Part shown: piece by piece, positions 14,655 to 24,454 of the stretch
Numbering within the stretch: the first letter of the stretch is position 1
How the letters are laid out: every line of letters starts with the position of its first letter
Source of the DNA: Gammaproteobacteria bacterium
Lineage (GTDB): Bacteria; Pseudomonadota; Gammaproteobacteria; Steroidobacterales; Steroidobacteraceae
Direction: 5' to 3'
DNA: 54,577 nt
NCBI GenBank assembly: GCA_003132025.1
Contig: PKWJ01000026.1
Span: forward strand, 1-54,577
Notes under the pieces: model-generated
Told to the model about the DNA's origin: nothing
Database searches by the model: none
What the model saw: only the letters and a program-made list of their open reading frames with translations
Made by a program: the position numbers and the translations under genes

Positions 14655-17597
14655 GTGCAGCTGGCAATGGCTGAATTTCTGAGCGTCCGGCGTTATAGCA
14701 AACTGATCTTCGTGCCATTGGTGCTGGCACTGATCGGGGTGTGGGCGCTGCTGTTCAATCTCAGCCTGAGCGAACGTCGCTCCACGCTCGAGCGCGTGCA
14801 GGGACAGCTCAGCTTCACCGTGGCGACGCTGGCCGACTTCAATGCGCTCGCACAGCTCGGCCATGACGGCGCTGGCGCCGACACCAACGCCAGCCGCACG
14901 GCCGCCATCTGGCGGGCGCTGCTGCAGTATCCGAGCGCCAGCATCTGGGTGGAGGACCGCGGTGTGCTGAGCGCCGGCCAACCACCGCCGGGCGATCTCG
15001 CCGCCATGATCGTGGTGGAGGAACGCCGCGGCGAATGGTCGGTGCATGCAGCGTTGCCACGCAAGGATGCGCTGGCGGAGTGGCAGCGCGGCGTCTGGCA
15101 ACGCGCCATCATCACCGCGCTGATCAGCCTCGCCTTCCTCACCGTCACCGGCTACCTGTCGTGGGCATTGCGCGCCCAAAGCGACGCCGAGCGCGATCGT
15201 GCCGGTGAGCACGCGCGCGGACTGCAGCAGGCGCAGTACCGCGCGGAGCTTGAAGAAACCGTCGCGCGCCGCACCACCGAGCTGCAGCAGAGCAACACGC
15301 TGCTCGAAAAGGAGCTCAACGAGCGCGGCGCGGCCGAGGCCGCATTGCGCGAACATGACGCGCTGCTCAACGTGGTGACGAAAAGCGCCGAGGAGCTGCT
15401 GGGTTTGCAGCACAAGGACGCTATCGTGCCGGTGCTGGAGCTCATCGGCAAGACCATCGCCGTCAGCCGCGTGCAGCTGTGTTCGTTCCACACCGACCCT
15501 TCCGGCCATACGCGCTCGCGGGTGCGCTACGAGTGGTGTGCGCCGGGTATCGAGCCGGTGATCGACAATCGCTTACTGCAGGACATCGACCTGACGGCGC
15601 ACCTGCCGCGTGCCACCAAGCCGCTGGCTGGCGGCGCTCTGACCACCTTTTTCCTGGATGACATCTCCGGCGCCTACCGCGGCCTGTTCGCCGCGGCGAA
15701 GATGCGCTCGTTCCTGCAGCTCATCGTCATGGTGAACAACCAGCTCTGGGGCAGTCTGAATTTCATCGATTCCTCGGACACGCGGCGCCAATGGAGCTGG
15801 GCCGAAACCGACACACTCAAGACGCTTGCCGGCCTGATGGGGGCCGCTATCGGACGCGAGCTGCAGATCAAGCTGCTGGCCGACGCCAATACCATCGTGC
15901 AGAACAGCCCGACCATCCTGTACCGGCTGCTGGGCGAACCGCCATTCCCGCTCACTTATATATCGCACAACATCAGCAAGTACGGCCATGACCCGCAGGC
16001 GCTGCTGGACTCGAAACGGTGGATGGAGATGCTGGTGGCGCCGGAGGACGCAGGCAAGGTCGCGGCGGCGATGTCCAGCATCCTGAAGAAGGATGCGAGC
16101 GGCGCGGCGATCGAATTCCGCCTGCGTACCGGACAGGGCGCCTGGCGCTGGGTGGAGAATCGCTACACACCGGTGCGTGAGGCCGACGGCCGCCTGATCG
16201 AGGTCGAAGGTATCATTATCGACATCACCGAGCGCAAGGCGGCCGAGGATAACCTGGCGCTGCTCGCCCGCGCCGACACGCTGACCGGCGTTGCCAATCG
16301 CGCAACTTTCATCGAACGCCTGCAGCTGGCCTACGCCGCATCACGGCGCGGTGCCAAACCGTTTGCGGTGTTCTACGTCGACCTCGATCACTTCAAGCCG
16401 GTGAACGACACCTATGGCCATGCCACGGGCGACCTGCTGCTGTGCGAGGTGGCCCGCAGGCTGCACGGCCAGGTGCGCGAAACTGATGTGGTGGCGCGTC
16501 TTGGCGGCGACGAATTCGCACTACTGCAGCTCGACATGACCGATCCGGCAAGCGCCGGAACGCTGGCGGAAAAACTGCGAACGGCGCTGGCCCGGCCGTA
16601 TTTCATCGCCGGCCACGACGTGCATGTGTCGGCCAGCATCGGTATCTGCCCGTACAGCGCCAGCATTCCGGACCCTGAAACCATGATGTCGCAGGCCGAC
16701 CTTGCGCTGTATCGCTCGAAAGACGAAGGGCGCAACCAATATCATTTTCACAGCGCCGAACTAGACCGCGAGGTGCAGCAGCGCATCGAGCTGGGCGAGG
16801 AACTCAAGCTGGCGCTGGATCGCGGCGAGTTGACCCTGCATTACCAGCCGCAGGTGGAGGTCGTATCCGGTCGCATCGTCGGCATGGAAGCGCTGCTGCG
16901 CTGGAATCACCCGCGCCGCGGCATGCTGTTGCCCAGGGAGTTCCTTACCGTGGCGGAGAAGACCGGCATCATGATGCGGCTGGGCCGCTGGGTGCTGGGC
17001 CAGGCCTGCCGTCAGATGAAGCTATGGCTCGATGCCGGCATCGCCCCGCCGCAGATTGCGATCAACTTGAGCCTGACGCAGCTCATGGGCAGTGCGGAAC
17101 TGATCAAAGACGTGCGCGACATCACCGCGCAGTGGGGATTGTCGCCGTCGGTACTGGAATTCGACGTCACCGAGGCCGCGCTTGGGCAGGCGACGCTGGC
17201 GAGCGATGATGCACTGGGCCGGCTGCGGGAGATCGGCGCCCGAGTGGCGATCGACGATTTCGGTACCGAGTACTCCTCCTTTACCTATCCGCGCGCTTAC
17301 GGCGTCAGCCACCTGAAAATCGCCCGCGACTACATTGCACGGGCGGTTGACCGCCCGGAAGTCGCCGCCACGGTGCGCGCCATCATTCACCTGGCGCGCG
17401 AACTGGGCATCGGCGTCATCGCCGAAGGAGTCGAGACCGAGCAGCAGCGCAATCTGCTGGTGTCGACCGGCGCCGCTACCCGGGCGCAGGGCAATCTGTT
17501 CAGCGTCGCGGTGGACGCACAGCGCGCGGGCGACATGCTGCGCGCCGGCGCGGTTCAACCTGCCGCCCCGGTACTGCTTGAGGTCGACGAGACCTGA
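14655..17597 (+). CDS. Membrane GAF-PAS-GGDEF-EAL cyclic-di-GMP protein
   Basis: Likely inner-membrane c-di-GMP turnover protein of 980 residues. Two membrane helices (about 16-37 and 150-172) flank a periplasmic sensor of about 110 residues. A coiled coil (about 175-235), GAF (about 240-405), PAS (about 410-530), GGDEF (about 538-700) and EAL (about 710-960) follow. GGDEF is intact (RLGGDEF) with an RETD inhibitory site five residues before it. The EAL domain keeps EALLRW, INLS, DDFG and EGVET, but the usual LKID reads LKIA and LELEITE-type reads LEFDVTE, so phosphodiesterase activity may be reduced. The start is a GTG at 14655 or an ATG at 14667. The YfiR-like gene follows after 2 bases. 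Confidence 0.9.
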   Translation: MQLAMAEFLSVRRYSKLIFVPLVLALIGVWALLFNLSLSERRSTLERVQGQLSFTVATLADFNALAQLGHDGAGADTNASRTAAIWRALLQYPSASIWVEDRGVLSAGQPPPGDLAAMIVVEERRGEWSVHAALPRKDALAEWQRGVWQRAIITALISLAFLTVTGYLSWALRAQSDAERDRAGEHARGLQQAQYRAELEETVARRTTELQQSNTLLEKELNERGAAEAALREHDALLNVVTKSAEELLGLQHKDAIVPVLELIGKTIAVSRVQLCSFHTDPSGHTRSRVRYEWCAPGIEPVIDNRLLQDIDLTAHLPRATKPLAGGALTTFFLDDISGAYRGLFAAAKMRSFLQLIVMVNNQLWGSLNFIDSSDTRRQWSWAETDTLKTLAGLMGAAIGRELQIKLLADANTIVQNSPTILYRLLGEPPFPLTYISHNISKYGHDPQALLDSKRWMEMLVAPEDAGKVAAAMSSILKKDASGAAIEFRLRTGQGAWRWVENRYTPVREADGRLIEVEGIIIDITERKAAEDNLALLARADTLTGVANRATFIERLQLAYAASRRGAKPFAVFYVDLDHFKPVNDTYGHATGDLLLCEVARRLHGQVRETDVVARLGGDEFALLQLDMTDPASAGTLAEKLRTALARPYFIAGHDVHVSASIGICPYSASIPDPETMMSQADLALYRSKDEGRNQYHFHSAELDREVQQRIELGEELKLALDRGELTLHYQPQVEVVSGRIVGMEALLRWNHPRRGMLLPREFLTVAEKTGIMMRLGRWVLGQACRQMKLWLDAGIAPPQIAINLSLTQLMGSAELIKDVRDITAQWGLSPSVLEFDVTEAALGQATLASDDALGRLREIGARVAIDDFGTEYSSFTYPRAYGVSHLKIARDYIARAVDRPEVAATVRAIIHLARELGIGVIAEGVETEQQRNLLVSTGAATRAQGNLFSVAVDAQRAGDMLRAGAVQPAAPVLLEVDET

Positions 17598-17599
17598 AG

Positions 17600-18121
17600 A
17601 TGCGTTCCAAACTCTGGGCGCTGCTGGTATCCGGCGCGCTCATGGCGCTGCCGGCCGCCGCCGAAGACAGCGCTACCACGCTGCTGGTTGCGGTACGGGC
17701 ATTGAGCTTCCTGCAACATCCGCTGCAGGGCGAGGTCATCGTCGGCATTGTGTACCAGCCGGGCAACGCCCAATCGGCGCTCGAAGCCAAGCAGCTCGAT
17801 GCCATGATGGAGGACGGCTTTCGGGCCGGCCAGCTGGTGCTGCGACCGCGGCTCATCGCGCTCGATGAGCTGGCGAATTCCAACGTCGGGCTGTACTTCC
17901 TGACCTCCGACCTCGGCCACGCCGCCGCCGCGCTGGCGCAGTTAGATCGCAGCCGCAAGATTCCCTGCGTCACCACCGACATTGTCCAGGTGCAGGATGG
18001 CAATTGCGCGATGGGAGTGCGCGCGCTGCCGCGGGTGCAGATCCTGGTCAATCGCGCCGCAGCTGCGGCCAGCGGCATGACTTTCTCCGAAGCGTTCCGC
18101 GTGATGATCACCGAACTCTAG
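17600..18121 (+). CDS. YfiR-like periplasmic protein (DUF4154 family)
   Basis: 173-residue exported protein with a clear signal peptide (about 1-21, ending LPAAAED). The body resembles the YfiR/DUF4154 family: strand-rich start with FLQHP, then YFLTSDLG, the central stretch IPCVTTDIVQVQDGNCAMGV, and a VNRAAAAASGMTFSEAF end in place of the usual IN...AKASGL.FS..LL. In Pseudomonas, YfiR binds and represses the periplasmic part of the diguanylate cyclase YfiN. By analogy this protein could regulate the membrane GGDEF-EAL protein encoded 2 bases upstream. The TonB-dependent receptor gene starts 8 bases downstream, so the three genes form one operon. Confidence 0.78.
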   Translation: MRSKLWALLVSGALMALPAAAEDSATTLLVAVRALSFLQHPLQGEVIVGIVYQPGNAQSALEAKQLDAMMEDGFRAGQLVLRPRLIALDELANSNVGLYFLTSDLGHAAAALAQLDRSRKIPCVTTDIVQVQDGNCAMGVRALPRVQILVNRAAAAASGMTFSEAFRVMITEL

Positions 18122-18129
18122 GTATCGGC

Positions 18130-20136
18130 ATGCCATCCACACCAAAGCGCTACCGCCTGTTACTGGTGCCGATCGTGTTGTGCGCCCAGCACGCCGCGCG
18201 TGCGCAATCGATCGACTACGGCGCGCTCGAGCGGCTGTTTCAGGAGCCGGTGACCACCAGCGTCACCGGATCGCCGCAGCGGGTGGCCGATGTGCCGGCG
18301 AACATGCAGATCATCACGGCGGAGGACATCCGACGCTCGGGCGCCTACGACCTGGCAGGGGTACTGCAAAACGCTGCCGGAGTGGACTTCCAGCAGTGGA
18401 CCGACGACCAGGCGGAGATCAGCGTACGCGGCTACGATCAGCCGTATTCGCAACGGGTGCTGGTGCTGATCAACGGCCGCCAGGTGTACGCCGATGACTA
18501 CAGCTTCACGCCCTGGAGCTCGCTGCCGGTCGAGCTCGACGCCATCCGCCAGATCGAGATAGTCAAAGGCCCCGCCAGCGCGCTGTTCGGCTTCAATGCG
18601 GTCGCCGGTGTGATCAACATCGTCACCTATAATCCGCTGTACGACCAGGTTAATTCCGCGTCGGTGAGCGCCGGCAGTCAGCAACTGGCGCAGGCTTCCG
18701 CGATAGCGACATTGCCGCTCGGCTCTGCCGGCGCCGTGCGTATCTCCGGTGGCGCGCGCTCCAATGAGGATTTTCCTGTCCCGGCGCCGGTCAACCCGGA
18801 TCTGGTCGGCCACATCAACCAGCGGCGCGACGCCAACCTGGACGCGGCCTTGCGCCTGAACGACAGCACCTCGTTGCGGGTCGAGGCCAGCACTACTCAT
18901 GTCGAACAAAACGAAGTCAATCCGGTTTACCAATTTGACTTCGAGCGCTTCGACACCGATTCGGTAAAGGCGCAGCTGAGCTCCGACAGCGACTACGGTC
19001 TGCTGCAGGTGACCGCGTACAGCAATCGCATGGATCAGTCCGCAGGCGCGGGCCTGGCCGGCCAGCCGCTGATGTTCAGCGATCGAATCGACGTGGCCCA
19101 GGCGGAGGATGTGTACAAGCTCGGCACCAGCAATACTTTTCGCGTGGCGCTGGAGTATCGGCACGAATCCGACACCACCTCACCGATCACCGGGGCCGAG
19201 ATTTTCTATGACGTCATCTCCGCCAGCGGCATGTGGAACTGGCAACTCAGTCCGGTGTTGACACTGACCAACGCCGTGCGGCTGGACGATCTGGCGCTGG
19301 GACGCGAAGGCTACACGCCGCCCGGCTATCCGCTCACCAATCAGGACTGGGACCGGCGCCTGCATGTGCCGAGCTTTAACAGCGGCCTGGTCTGGCGCCT
19401 GGACGACAACGACACGCTGCGCCTGTTGGCGGCGCGCGGCACGCTTCTGCCCAATCTGGTGGAGCTTGGCGCGTTGCTGTATCAGACCCCGGAGTTCGGA
19501 GTTACCGGAACCCCAATCCAGGCGCCGACCGGCGTTGAGAACTACGAGCTCGATTGGGATCGGGCCCTGCCGCAATTGCAGGGGCAGCTACGCACGGCGG
19601 TGTTCTACCAGGTCAGCGATGGCATGACCGTGTTGGCCGGCGGCGTGCTACCGGGACCGGCCGGGTTCTACGTCACACCGGAGAATATCGGCGATTCGAG
19701 CGCTTCGGGCGCCTCGGTCACCCTCGATGGCCGGCTGGCCGACCACTGGCGATGGAGCACATACCTGCGCTATGAACGGGTGCGGCAAACCTTCAGTGCC
19801 GCTAATGCAGCCGGTGTCGGTGCGGTGGACCCGCAGGATGAAACCCCGGTGCGCCTGGGCAAATTCAATCTCGGCTGGAACCAGGGTCCGTGGGAAAGCG
19901 ATGCCTTCCTGCTGTATCAATCACGAACTTCCGGACTGTCATATAACGGCCTGGTCGCAGGTACATTGATCACGGTGCCGGCTTACGCCAGCGTCAATGC
20001 GCGTATCGCGCACCGCATCAATACTCATCTGGGGCTTGCGCTGTCGGGGCAGAACCTGCTGCACCAGCAGCAGATGCAAACCTCCGCTGAGCCGGTGCAG
20101 CGGCGATGGCTGGCGACGATAACGGCCACCCTGTAA
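18130..20136 (+). CDS. TonB-dependent outer-membrane receptor
   Basis: 668-residue outer-membrane protein. A signal peptide (about 1-25, cleavage near ARA-QS) is followed by a plug domain (about 45-155: VTTSVTGSPQRVADVPANMQ up to a plug end IEIVKGPASALFGFNAVAGVINI) and a beta-barrel with many alternating strands. The barrel ends in ATITATL rather than the usual terminal Phe. I chose the ATG at 18130 because it begins the signal peptide. Its substrate cannot be read from sequence. Being the third gene of an operon with a YfiR-like protein and a GGDEF-EAL protein, it may sense rather than just import. Confidence 0.9.
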   Translation: MPSTPKRYRLLLVPIVLCAQHAARAQSIDYGALERLFQEPVTTSVTGSPQRVADVPANMQIITAEDIRRSGAYDLAGVLQNAAGVDFQQWTDDQAEISVRGYDQPYSQRVLVLINGRQVYADDYSFTPWSSLPVELDAIRQIEIVKGPASALFGFNAVAGVINIVTYNPLYDQVNSASVSAGSQQLAQASAIATLPLGSAGAVRISGGARSNEDFPVPAPVNPDLVGHINQRRDANLDAALRLNDSTSLRVEASTTHVEQNEVNPVYQFDFERFDTDSVKAQLSSDSDYGLLQVTAYSNRMDQSAGAGLAGQPLMFSDRIDVAQAEDVYKLGTSNTFRVALEYRHESDTTSPITGAEIFYDVISASGMWNWQLSPVLTLTNAVRLDDLALGREGYTPPGYPLTNQDWDRRLHVPSFNSGLVWRLDDNDTLRLLAARGTLLPNLVELGALLYQTPEFGVTGTPIQAPTGVENYELDWDRALPQLQGQLRTAVFYQVSDGMTVLAGGVLPGPAGFYVTPENIGDSSASGASVTLDGRLADHWRWSTYLRYERVRQTFSAANAAGVGAVDPQDETPVRLGKFNLGWNQGPWESDAFLLYQSRTSGLSYNGLVAGTLITVPAYASVNARIAHRINTHLGLALSGQNLLHQQQMQTSAEPVQRRWLATITATL

Positions 20137-20162
20137 AGCCGCAGCGGCAGGCGCCGCCGCCC

Positions 20163-23100
20163 TCAGCTCGGCCCGAGGCCGCCGAATCCGCGCGCGCTGG
20201 CGTCGGTCAAGGTGTCGATGGGGGCGGGTTTGGCCACGAAGTAGCCCTGGGCAAACTGGACCCCGAGGCGCTTGAGCTCCTCGAACACCTCGGCTGACTC
20301 GACTTTTTCGGCGATGGTAGCGATGCCGAGCGCGCGCCCGACGCGGCTGATGGCCTCCACCATGCTGCGGTCCACCACGTCGGTGGTGACACTGCCAATG
20401 AACTGGCCATCGATTTTCAGGAAATCAACCGGCAGCGTCTTCAGGTAGTGAAACGACGACAACCCGCTGCCGAAATCGTCGAGTGCAAAGCGGCAGCCGC
20501 GCTTGCGCAGTTCGCGCATGAATGACACCGCCTGCGTCATGCTGGTGATGACCGCGGTCTCGGTGATCTCGAAACACAGGCCGCGCGCGATGCGCGGCTC
20601 TTCAACCAGCGACAGCACGAAGTCGAGGAAGCTTCTATCGCTGAGCGAGGTCCCGGAAAGGTTCAATGCAAATAGAAACGGCGGCTCGTCGCCGCTGGCA
20701 TGCTGCTGCAGCGCCTCCACCGCGCGGCGCACCACCCAGCGATCGATCGAAGACACCAGGTTGTAGCGCTCGGCCGCGGGAATGAATTCCTCCGGCATCA
20801 CCAGTTCGCCTTCGTCGTCGCGCAGTCGGACCAGCAGCTCACAGGCGGCCGGCAATTTCGGCGCCTCGCAGCCGGTCGCGACGATGGGCTGGTAGTGCAG
20901 TTCCAGCCGCCCCTCATCCACGGCGCGGGTCACGCGGCTGACCCAATACATCTCGCGGTGGCGTCCGGAGACTTCGCTGGAATTGTACAGGTGCACGCGG
21001 TTGCGGCCCGAATCCTTGGCGGCGTAGCAGGCGATGTCGGCCGCACTGAGCAGATTGGCCACGCTCTCGGTCTCGCGCGTGATCTCGACCACGCCGATGC
21101 TGGCGCCGATGCTGCTCGTGGTTTGCTCCCACGAGAAGCGGTAGTCGAGGATCGCCTGGCGGATGTTCTCGGCCATGCGCCCCGCCTGCTCAGCGGTGCA
21201 GTGCTGTACCAGGATGCCAAATTCGTCGCCACCCAGGCGCGCGATGGTATCTCCGCTGCGAACATGCGCCTGCAGCAGACCGGTGACGTCGCGCAACAAC
21301 CGGTCGCCGGCCGAATGACCGCAGGTGTCGTTGACCACCTTGAACTGATCCAGATCGACGTACAGCAGCGCGTGCGGGCCCTGCCCGTCCTGCGCCGCCT
21401 GCAGTGCATGCGCCAGGCGGTTGTCGAATTCGCGCCGGTTGATCAGCCCGGTCAGTGCGTCGTGGCTGGCCTGGTACGACAACGCGCGCTTCAACCGGCG
21501 TTCCTTGGTGACGTCGCGAAACACCACCACGGCACCGACGATCTCGGCATTGCGATCACGGATCGGAGCCGCCGAGTCCTCGATCTCGATCTCCTTGCCG
21601 AGCCGGTTCTGCAGCACGCTGTGCTCGGCGAAGTGCACCAGCTGGCCTTCGCGCAGGCACCGCACCAGCGGATTCTCGAGTTCGCGATGCGTCAGCTGGT
21701 CGAGCAGACGCAGCACCGTGCCAAGCTTCTCGCCGCGCGCCTCCTCGCTGCGCCAGCCGGAGAGCTGCTCGGCCACCGGATTCATGTAGTCGATACGGCC
21801 GTCGCGATCGGTAGTGATCACCGCTTCGCCGATCGATTGCAAGGTCACTTGCGCCCGTTCCTTCTCGGCAAACATGGCCTGCTCGGCGCGCTTGCGGGCG
21901 GTGATGTTGGCGATCGTGCCTTCGTAGGCGACGATGCGCTGCTCGTCGTCGCGTACTACGCGGGCACTCTCCAGCACCACCACCTGCGAGCCATCGCGAC
22001 AATGCAGCACGAACTCCGCGTTATGAATTTCCCCGTGGCGTTCCAGCGCGTGCTCGAATTCCGCGCGCTCCGCCGGGTTCAGGTACAGCATCGCGATGCC
22101 CGAGAGTGCGTAGATTTCCTCGGCGCTGCCATAGCCGAGCATCTTGACGAATGCCGGGTTGACCTCGAGCACCCTGCCGTCGGGCGCGCATTGATAGACG
22201 CCCTCGAGCACCCGCTCGTAGAGCCGGCGGAACTTGGTCTCGCTGGCGCGCAGCGCCTCCTCGCCGCGGCGTCGCTCGATCGCAATGCCGGCCAGCCGCG
22301 CGGCATGTACCATCAGATCCAGGTCGGCGGGCTGCGGTGTGCCGACCACAGGCCGGTATACGGTGACTGCCCCCAGCACCCGGCCGCTGGCGGATTTGAT
22401 GGGAACCGACCATGCGGCCTTGAATCCGGCCTCGCGCGCAAGTTCGCGGCGCCGCTGCCAGAACGCGTCGCGTTCGATGTCGCCAACCAGCACCTGGCGC
22501 CCAAGATAGACCGCGGCGGCACTGGATCCGTTACGGATGTCGATCTGCAGGCGCTCCTCGACCGCGCGCCAGCGCTCCGGCATGCGCTTGCCCACGACCT
22601 CGACGAAGCTTTGTCCGTCCGGCCCCAGACGGCTGACCGCGGCGGTGAAACTGCTGTTGATGGATTCGACCAGTTCGGCGATCGAATCGAGCACCTCGGA
22701 CAAGGCCGCATCGGCCGCGATACGTTCGAACACGTCGCGCTCGCCCGCGGTCAGCTTCTCGGCGCGGCGGCGCGCCCGGATGTCGGTGATGCTCGCACGC
22801 AGCAGGCCGCCGGCACCCGGCAACGCCATGAGCCGAATCTCAGTCTCGACCTCGTCGCCGCGGGCATCGCGATGCAGCCATTCGAAAACCTGCGGCTCGC
22901 CGGCGGCAGCGCGGGCGCAGCGGCTGTTGAACAGCTGCTGCGCATCGGCGCCTTGCGCCTGGATCGGCGCCGACAGATCGAGCGGCTTGAGCTGCGGTAA
23001 GCGCTCGCGGCTGACACCGAAGAAGCGCAGCGCATTTTCATTCGCATCGACATACTGTCCGGAAGCGCGGTCCAGCAGCACGATCAACTCCGGTGCGCTC

Positions 23101-23795
23101 TCCACCAGCGTTCGATAGCGCGCCTCGCTGTCGCGCAGCGCCTGCTCGGTGCGCACGCGCTCGCTGCTGTCGCGCAGGCAGATCACGTAGACGTCGCGCT
23201 GCTCGATGCGGACCCGGCTGGCGATCAGTTCGGCCGGAAACAGATGCCCGTCCTTGTGGCGTGCATTGAACTCACGCGGGCGCAGGTCGCCGCGGTCGGC
23301 CGCAACGCGCGCTGCCAGCGATTCAAGCCCGTTCTCGACCGAGCCGCGCACGGGCAGCTCCGGCAGCAGCCGTTCGATCGGTCGCCCGATGATCTCGGAG
23401 CGCGAGTAGCCGAACACGCGCTCGCCGGTGGGATTGAAGATCTTGATCGTGCCGTCGACCGCGACCGTGATCACCACGTCCTTGATGTGATCAAGGATCG
23501 CCTGCAGATGCCCAGCGTCCGCGCCGGGCAGGCCGTCGCCGAATGAGCGTGCCTCGTCGGCGATCAGCTGCATCGAGCGCACGATACCGCGACGCTCGTC
23601 ATCGAGCTGCTCGTAGTAGGCGCTGATCAGTGGCAGCAGGTGCGACAGTTCGAGCGCCCCGCCGTCCGCAAGACGTGCCTGCGCCAGCTGCTCGCACAGG
23701 CGCGGATGCAGCTCCGGGATCGGCACCACGCGTTCACGCGGCGCCACCGGCTGCTGGGTCGGCATGACCTCTAACGCCAAGGAGTCGTGTGACAT
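20163..23795 (-). CDS. Cytosolic multi-PAS/GAF GGDEF-EAL protein
   Basis: 1210-residue protein with no membrane helix or signal peptide. Domain order is PAS (about 100-215), PAS (about 225-350), GAF (about 355-495), PAS (about 505-620), PAS (about 635-755), GGDEF (about 770-930) and EAL (about 940-1195). The cyclase site is intact (ARLGGDEFGIL) and has an RSGD inhibitory site. The EAL site reads ELLVRL in place of EALLRW but keeps the Glu, along with LNLSG, FEITET, DDFGSGLSSF, LKID and AEKVES, so phosphodiesterase activity is plausible. It converges on the TonB-receptor operon with 26 bases between the genes. Confidence 0.93.
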   Translation of the reverse strand: MSHDSLALEVMPTQQPVAPRERVVPIPELHPRLCEQLAQARLADGGALELSHLLPLISAYYEQLDDERRGIVRSMQLIADEARSFGDGLPGADAGHLQAILDHIKDVVITVAVDGTIKIFNPTGERVFGYSRSEIIGRPIERLLPELPVRGSVENGLESLAARVAADRGDLRPREFNARHKDGHLFPAELIASRVRIEQRDVYVICLRDSSERVRTEQALRDSEARYRTLVESAPELIVLLDRASGQYVDANENALRFFGVSRERLPQLKPLDLSAPIQAQGADAQQLFNSRCARAAAGEPQVFEWLHRDARGDEVETEIRLMALPGAGGLLRASITDIRARRRAEKLTAGERDVFERIAADAALSEVLDSIAELVESINSSFTAAVSRLGPDGQSFVEVVGKRMPERWRAVEERLQIDIRNGSSAAAVYLGRQVLVGDIERDAFWQRRRELAREAGFKAAWSVPIKSASGRVLGAVTVYRPVVGTPQPADLDLMVHAARLAGIAIERRRGEEALRASETKFRRLYERVLEGVYQCAPDGRVLEVNPAFVKMLGYGSAEEIYALSGIAMLYLNPAERAEFEHALERHGEIHNAEFVLHCRDGSQVVVLESARVVRDDEQRIVAYEGTIANITARKRAEQAMFAEKERAQVTLQSIGEAVITTDRDGRIDYMNPVAEQLSGWRSEEARGEKLGTVLRLLDQLTHRELENPLVRCLREGQLVHFAEHSVLQNRLGKEIEIEDSAAPIRDRNAEIVGAVVVFRDVTKERRLKRALSYQASHDALTGLINRREFDNRLAHALQAAQDGQGPHALLYVDLDQFKVVNDTCGHSAGDRLLRDVTGLLQAHVRSGDTIARLGGDEFGILVQHCTAEQAGRMAENIRQAILDYRFSWEQTTSSIGASIGVVEITRETESVANLLSAADIACYAAKDSGRNRVHLYNSSEVSGRHREMYWVSRVTRAVDEGRLELHYQPIVATGCEAPKLPAACELLVRLRDDEGELVMPEEFIPAAERYNLVSSIDRWVVRRAVEALQQHASGDEPPFLFALNLSGTSLSDRSFLDFVLSLVEEPRIARGLCFEITETAVITSMTQAVSFMRELRKRGCRFALDDFGSGLSSFHYLKTLPVDFLKIDGQFIGSVTTDVVDRSMVEAISRVGRALGIATIAEKVESAEVFEELKRLGVQFAQGYFVAKPAPIDTLTDASARGFGGLGPS

Positions 23796-23872
23796 AACCT
23801 AGAATGTGGCAACACTAAACAGCATCATACGAAGCGGCCCCGGCCGCCCGTGTGAAGCAGTAGCGATTTCCG

Positions 23873-24409
23873 CTAGGGCGTGTGCGCCGGCGCAGGATTG
23901 TCGCCGGCAATCAATGGAATCGAGTAGCTGCGCGCGATCGAGCCGCCGTCAGTGTCCACCACCACGGTGGCATTGAGACTCAGGACGCCGGCCTGCTGCG
24001 GTACCACACTGAGCTCCTGCTCGATAACCGCGCCGGCGCCCGGATCACTGACGTCGAGGTCGTGCGCGCCCTGCAATTGCAGGCCGTCGCCGGGCTGGAA
24101 CGAGGCACGGATATGACTGATGGCGACGCCCGTGGCGGTAACCAGCGCCAGCCTCACGGTCAGCGGCGTTCCAATCACCGGGCGCGCCGACAGGGCGAAT
24201 CGCATGCCGATCGGGGTGGTCGAATGCGCCGTGCTGACCGCAGCCACCATGTCCGGGTCGACGAGTGCGCTGGATTTGCTTGGCGCACCCGCATCGCGGT
24301 TCTGTTGCTGGGACTGACCGGCGGCACCGGCCTGATGCGCACCGCGCCCGCACGCGACCGGTATCACAACCATCGCAATGGCAACAAGCGTCCGGCGATC
24401 CCAGACCAT
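23873..24409 (-). CDS. Putative lipoprotein of unknown function
   Basis: 178-residue protein I do not recognise. From the ATG at 24409, preceded by GAGG, it has a hydrophobic stretch and a lipobox-like VIPVAC, then a low-complexity Gln/Ala/Gly linker and a C-terminal region with alternating hydrophobic residues that looks like a beta-sandwich (VRLALVTATGVAISHIRASF, LSLNATVVVDTDG). A GTG at 24424 would add five residues. It lies between the multi-PAS c-di-GMP gene and the SrkA-like gene on the same strand. Envelope location is inferred from the lipobox. Confidence 0.7.
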   Translation of the reverse strand: MVWDRRTLVAIAMVVIPVACGRGAHQAGAAGQSQQQNRDAGAPSKSSALVDPDMVAAVSTAHSTTPIGMRFALSARPVIGTPLTVRLALVTATGVAISHIRASFQPGDGLQLQGAHDLDVSDPGAGAVIEQELSVVPQQAGVLSLNATVVVDTDGGSIARSYSIPLIAGDNPAPAHTP

Positions 24410-24454
24410 GTGCGTCACCCTCACCTCACCCGTTGCGAACCGCCGGCGACATTA

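Noticed and set aside
14620-14682. 20-codon leader reading frame overlapping the start of the membrane GGDEF-EAL gene
   Set aside because: Its only Shine-Dalgarno-like bases (AAGG) touch the ATG, and the sequence carries no recognisable leader features.
20137-20162. GC-rich inter-gene segment as a bidirectional terminator
   Set aside because: It is only 26 bases long, with no clear stem and no T-run.
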